DNA from: Bacteroidales bacterium
Lineage (GTDB): Bacteria > Bacteroidota > Bacteroidia > Bacteroidales > Paludibacteraceae
DNA: 34,316 bases
Direction: 5' to 3'
NCBI GenBank assembly: GCA_022783865.1
Contig: JALFYY010000004.1
Coordinates: forward strand, 1 to 34,316
Shown here: positions 33,801 through 34,316 of the stretch, piece by piece
How positions within the stretch are numbered: the first letter of the stretch is position 1
Layout: every line of letters begins with the position of its first letter
The notes under the pieces: model-generated
Seen by the model: the letters and a program-made list of their open reading frames with translations, nothing else
Told to the model about the DNA's origin: nothing
Database searches by the model: none
Program-made: the position numbers and the translations under genes

Positions 33801-34027
33801 GACAAGGGAATAAGGAATCAAGACAAAAGACAAAAGACAAAAGACTAATCACTTTTGAGGAGATGAGACGCCTGCGTAGCCAGGGACGTTGATGCGGGCG
33901 AGCGCTAAAAAGCTACCGCTACGCTCCGACAGTATTGTTGGGCTTTTAGACGGAGCACGCTCCGTCTCTACACTGCTTCATTGGCAAAAGTGAACTGTCT
34001 TGATTCCTTTGTCCTTATTCCTTTGTC
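33801..34027. repeat. Long inverted repeat flanking a REP element
   Basis: Left arm 33801-33825 (GACAAGGGAATAAGG then AATCAAGACA) matches the reverse complement of the right arm 33996-34027 (GACAAAGGAATAAGG, seven extra bases ACAAAGG, AATCAAGACA) with one mismatch. The 170-bp interior contains a REP element. It resembles a MITE-like unit, or a large foldable RNA. Confidence 0.65.
33948..33972 (+). repeat. REP element, GGAGC variant
   Basis: AGACGGAGC-AC-GCTCCGTCT then CTACA, preceded by GCTTTT. Same ends and orientation as the other REP elements. Confidence 0.85.
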
Positions 34028-34044
34028 AAAACACAATTTGCGCT

Positions 34045-34076
34045 TTTGTCTAATTCAAGAATAATTTGTATCTTTG
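34045..34076 (+). promoter_or_regulatory. Promoter of alaS
   Basis: TTTG ending at 34048, 20 bp, TATCTTTG at 34069-34076. Predicted start near 34083, about 78 nt before the ATG. Confidence 0.8.
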
Positions 34077-34160
34077 CAAATTGTTTCAGTATGTACATTT
34101 ATCTTGGATAAATAGGGCATTGGGACAAGCATAATAAACGAAATAACAATACATTAAAAT

Positions 34161-34316
34161 ATGACAAGCAAAGAGATCAGACAATCCTTCCTGGATTTTA
34201 TGGAGAAAAAGGGACACAAGATTGTTCCTTCCGCACCCATGGTAATCAAAGACGACCCGACACTGATGTTCACCAATGCCGGCATGAACCAATTCAAAAA
34301 CATCATTTTGGGTAAC
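34161..34316 (+). CDS. alaS: Alanyl-tRNA synthetase, N-terminal part (cut by window edge)
   Basis: The first 52 residues, starting [20 protein letters not shown] and containing [20 protein letters not shown] and [11 protein letters not shown]. This is the class II motif 1 region of AlaRS, highly conserved (S...P..DPTLLFTNAGM.QFK). The frame is open to the window edge. Confidence 0.97.
   Translation, partial: MTSKEIRQSFLDFMEKKGHKIVPSAPMVIKDDPTLMFTNAGMNQFKNIILGN

Larger units (their letters stand above)
33264..34160. other. Repeat-dense spacer before alaS
   Basis: No convincing gene. The 91-residue minus frame at 33310-33585 (repeated FVWILSK) is produced by the 33-bp repeats and is not called. 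The spacer holds in order: three 33-bp repeats, a duplicated head module with period-11 arrays, an AAGACAAA period-8 run at 33821-33846, a REP element inside a long inverted repeat, and the alaS promoter. Confidence 0.7.

Overview
The window reads as chromosomal DNA of a member of the order Bacteroidales (Bacteroidota). Evidence: promoters of the TTG-N19/20-TAnnTTTG type stand before most transcription units, starts lack Shine-Dalgarno sequences, propionate metabolism uses a two-gene methylmalonyl-CoA mutase, release factor 2 carries SPY in place of SPF, and the first (cut) gene ends in a tail like those of Bacteroidales cell-surface proteins. No tRNA, rRNA, intact insertion sequence, prophage or CRISPR array was seen.

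Layout. 1-76: tail of an exported protein and a strong terminator. 154-905: long regulatory spacer with period-11 repeats, a symmetric divergent promoter pair and two further promoters. 906-10340: plus-strand genes for a CDF metal transporter, prfB, an exported C1 peptidase, an overlapping UbiA prenyltransferase/radical-SAM pair, and dnaE with an unusual coiled insertion. 10448-10915: small exported protein on minus. 11076-15405: minus-strand unit with promoter, cstA, iron alcohol dehydrogenase, class 3 aldehyde dehydrogenase and terminator. 15470-17805: GC-rich island with one intact acyl-activating AMP ligase between a decayed FabF/FabG chimera and a decayed AraC regulator. 17802-18640: spacer with a paired operator, short repeats and a three-member REP cluster. 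18643-21400: minus operon of a short nucleoside-phosphorylase-like protein and a 739-residue EF-hand membrane protein of unknown function. 21490-22185: YgjP-like metallopeptidase. 22193-22876: 5'-truncated gene. 23086-25767: valS. 26512-30570: mutA-mutB operon with terminator. 31114-31390: promoter and a compact, highly paired RNA ending in a possible terminator. 31500-33263: AT-rich LTA-synthase-like membrane sulfatase-fold enzyme. 33264-34160: spacer dense in tandem and inverted repeats. 34161-end: start of alaS.

The most striking signal is in the spacers. At least ten short tandem arrays, each with its own unit sequence, share one period of exactly 11 bp; a further array has a period of 33 bp (3 x 11). 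Three of them start with the same GCTGAATCACC head. Alongside are a hairpin REP family in three sequence flavours, always in one orientation, and a TTTGAC-based repeat placed just upstream of minus-strand genes. The second strong candidate is the 31190-31372 RNA, with an outer helix of two perfect 10-bp segments around an 8x8 internal loop and three nested hairpin domains.

Functional links: mutA/mutB serve the succinate-propionate route; the cstA-adh-aldh unit suggests uptake of a small acid or peptide together with alcohol/aldehyde redox. prfB, dnaE, valS and alaS are housekeeping genes, so this is core chromosome interrupted by one decayed biosynthetic island and much repeat-rich spacer.
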